Of a stretch of DNA of 16,295 nt, positions 15,996 through 16,295 are shown one piece after another (within the stretch, counting starts at the first letter, position 1; each line of letters starts with the position of its first letter). The notes beneath the pieces are model-generated. The model ran no database searches. It had not been told where the DNA came from and saw only the letters and a program-made list of their open reading frames with translations. Source of the stretch: Opitutia bacterium (GTDB lineage Bacteria; Verrucomicrobiota; Verrucomicrobiia; Opitutales; JANYEO01); NCBI GenBank assembly GCA_025363025.1, contig JANYEO010000164.1, positions 1 to 16,295 on the forward strand. The letters are read 5' to 3'. Made by a program: the position numbers and the translations under genes.

Positions 15996-16295
15996 ATGAG
16001 AGAATTTTCTTTAGATAAATTATTTGGCCCAGTCATGGCTGCTAGTATTCAAGCGGATAAAGAAAAACGACCTGGTTATTTTGAACGCTTAGCCGAACAA
16101 AAACCCATCCTCGACGACTTGCTTGCCGTTGGTTACAAAATGGACACGGTATGGATGCTCGTTAACACAAACGAGCTCTACCCAGAAGCCCTTCCTGTTT
16201 TGCTTAAACACCTTCAATTGCCTTATACTGAGCGTATTAAAGAGGGCGTTATTCGTTCTTTGATTGTGAATGAGTTTCGGGGCTTAGCGGGGCCA
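15996..16295 (+). CDS. Immunity protein of the orphan nuclease, HEAT-repeat-like (partial)
   Basis: The frame opens with ATG 15996, 4 bases after the nuclease stop, and is still open after 100 codons at the window end. It begins MREFSLDKLFGPVMAAS and continues with helical pairs such as PILDDLLAVGYKMDTVWMLV and PEALPVLLKHLQLPYTERI. This helix-turn-helix pattern with a 'YPEALPVLLKHL' element resembles the HEAT-repeat immunity proteins commonly found next to REase-fold polymorphic toxins. Position directly after the nuclease supports the role: it would bind and block the orphan toxin. There is no strong ribosome-binding site. The start is complete and the C-terminus lies outside. Confidence 0.72.
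   Translation, partial: MREFSLDKLFGPVMAASIQADKEKRPGYFERLAEQKPILDDLLAVGYKMDTVWMLVNTNELYPEALPVLLKHLQLPYTERIKEGVIRSLIVNEFRGLAGP

Overview
The window looks like part of an iteron-type plasmid from an AT-rich Gram-negative bacterium. A Rep_3-family initiator sits downstream of a seven-unit 21-bp iteron array, and a ParA/small DNA-binding partner operon follows. The remaining two thirds is a contact-dependent-inhibition-like (CDI) locus. The base composition and the combination of families would suit a gammaproteobacterium, possibly an intracellular Legionellales/Coxiellaceae-like lineage. That taxonomic guess is inference only; no rRNA or housekeeping gene is present to fix it.

Layout. (1) 1-253: a small basic ORF of unknown function. 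(2) 254-1334: a probable replication origin, with a DnaA-box-like site and AT-rich DNA (about 470-610), seven head-to-tail 21-bp iterons (622-768), four dispersed iterons in the opposite orientation (885-1247), a candidate rep promoter (1053-1080), and an 11-bp inverted repeat just before rep that carries the iteron core. (3) 1335-2339: the Rep_3 initiator. (4) 2340-3053: T-rich noncoding DNA with a 44-bp direct repeat and eight TCTAR motifs, a candidate partition site/operator. (5) 3054-4153: parA and an overlapping partner gene. (6) 4154-5128: noncoding DNA with one weak terminator candidate and two adjacent hairpins. (7) 5129-13606: a 2825-residue filamentous-haemagglutinin/CdiA-like exoprotein whose last ~390 residues form an unrecognised polymorphic toxin-like tail. 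(8) 13609-14232: a multi-spanning membrane protein 2 nt downstream, the candidate cognate immunity protein. (9) 14232-15991: an orphan CdiA-CT cassette. It starts with a 517-bp near-copy of the end of the big gene's conserved stem and then carries a different tail with a pretoxin-TG-like segment. A PD-(D/E)XK (Tox-REase-7-like) nuclease domain follows, but it is separated by a stop codon and a one-base frame change. (10) 15996-16295: a HEAT-repeat-like immunity protein, cut by the window end.

How the parts fit. Rep and ParA/ParB-like functions maintain the replicon. The exoprotein/immunity pair would give contact-dependent competition or kin recognition to plasmid carriers. The 517-bp direct repeats (constant offset 2330 bp, no indels) would let homologous recombination delete the first toxin/immunity pair and fuse the orphan nuclease tail to the stem, which is the classic logic of orphan CDI modules. 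Unusual points are the lack of an evident two-partner-secretion (TPS) domain or CdiB gene, Ig-like domains in their place, a toxin/membrane-immunity pair I cannot assign to a family, and the stop/frameshift with an internal start inside the orphan nuclease.
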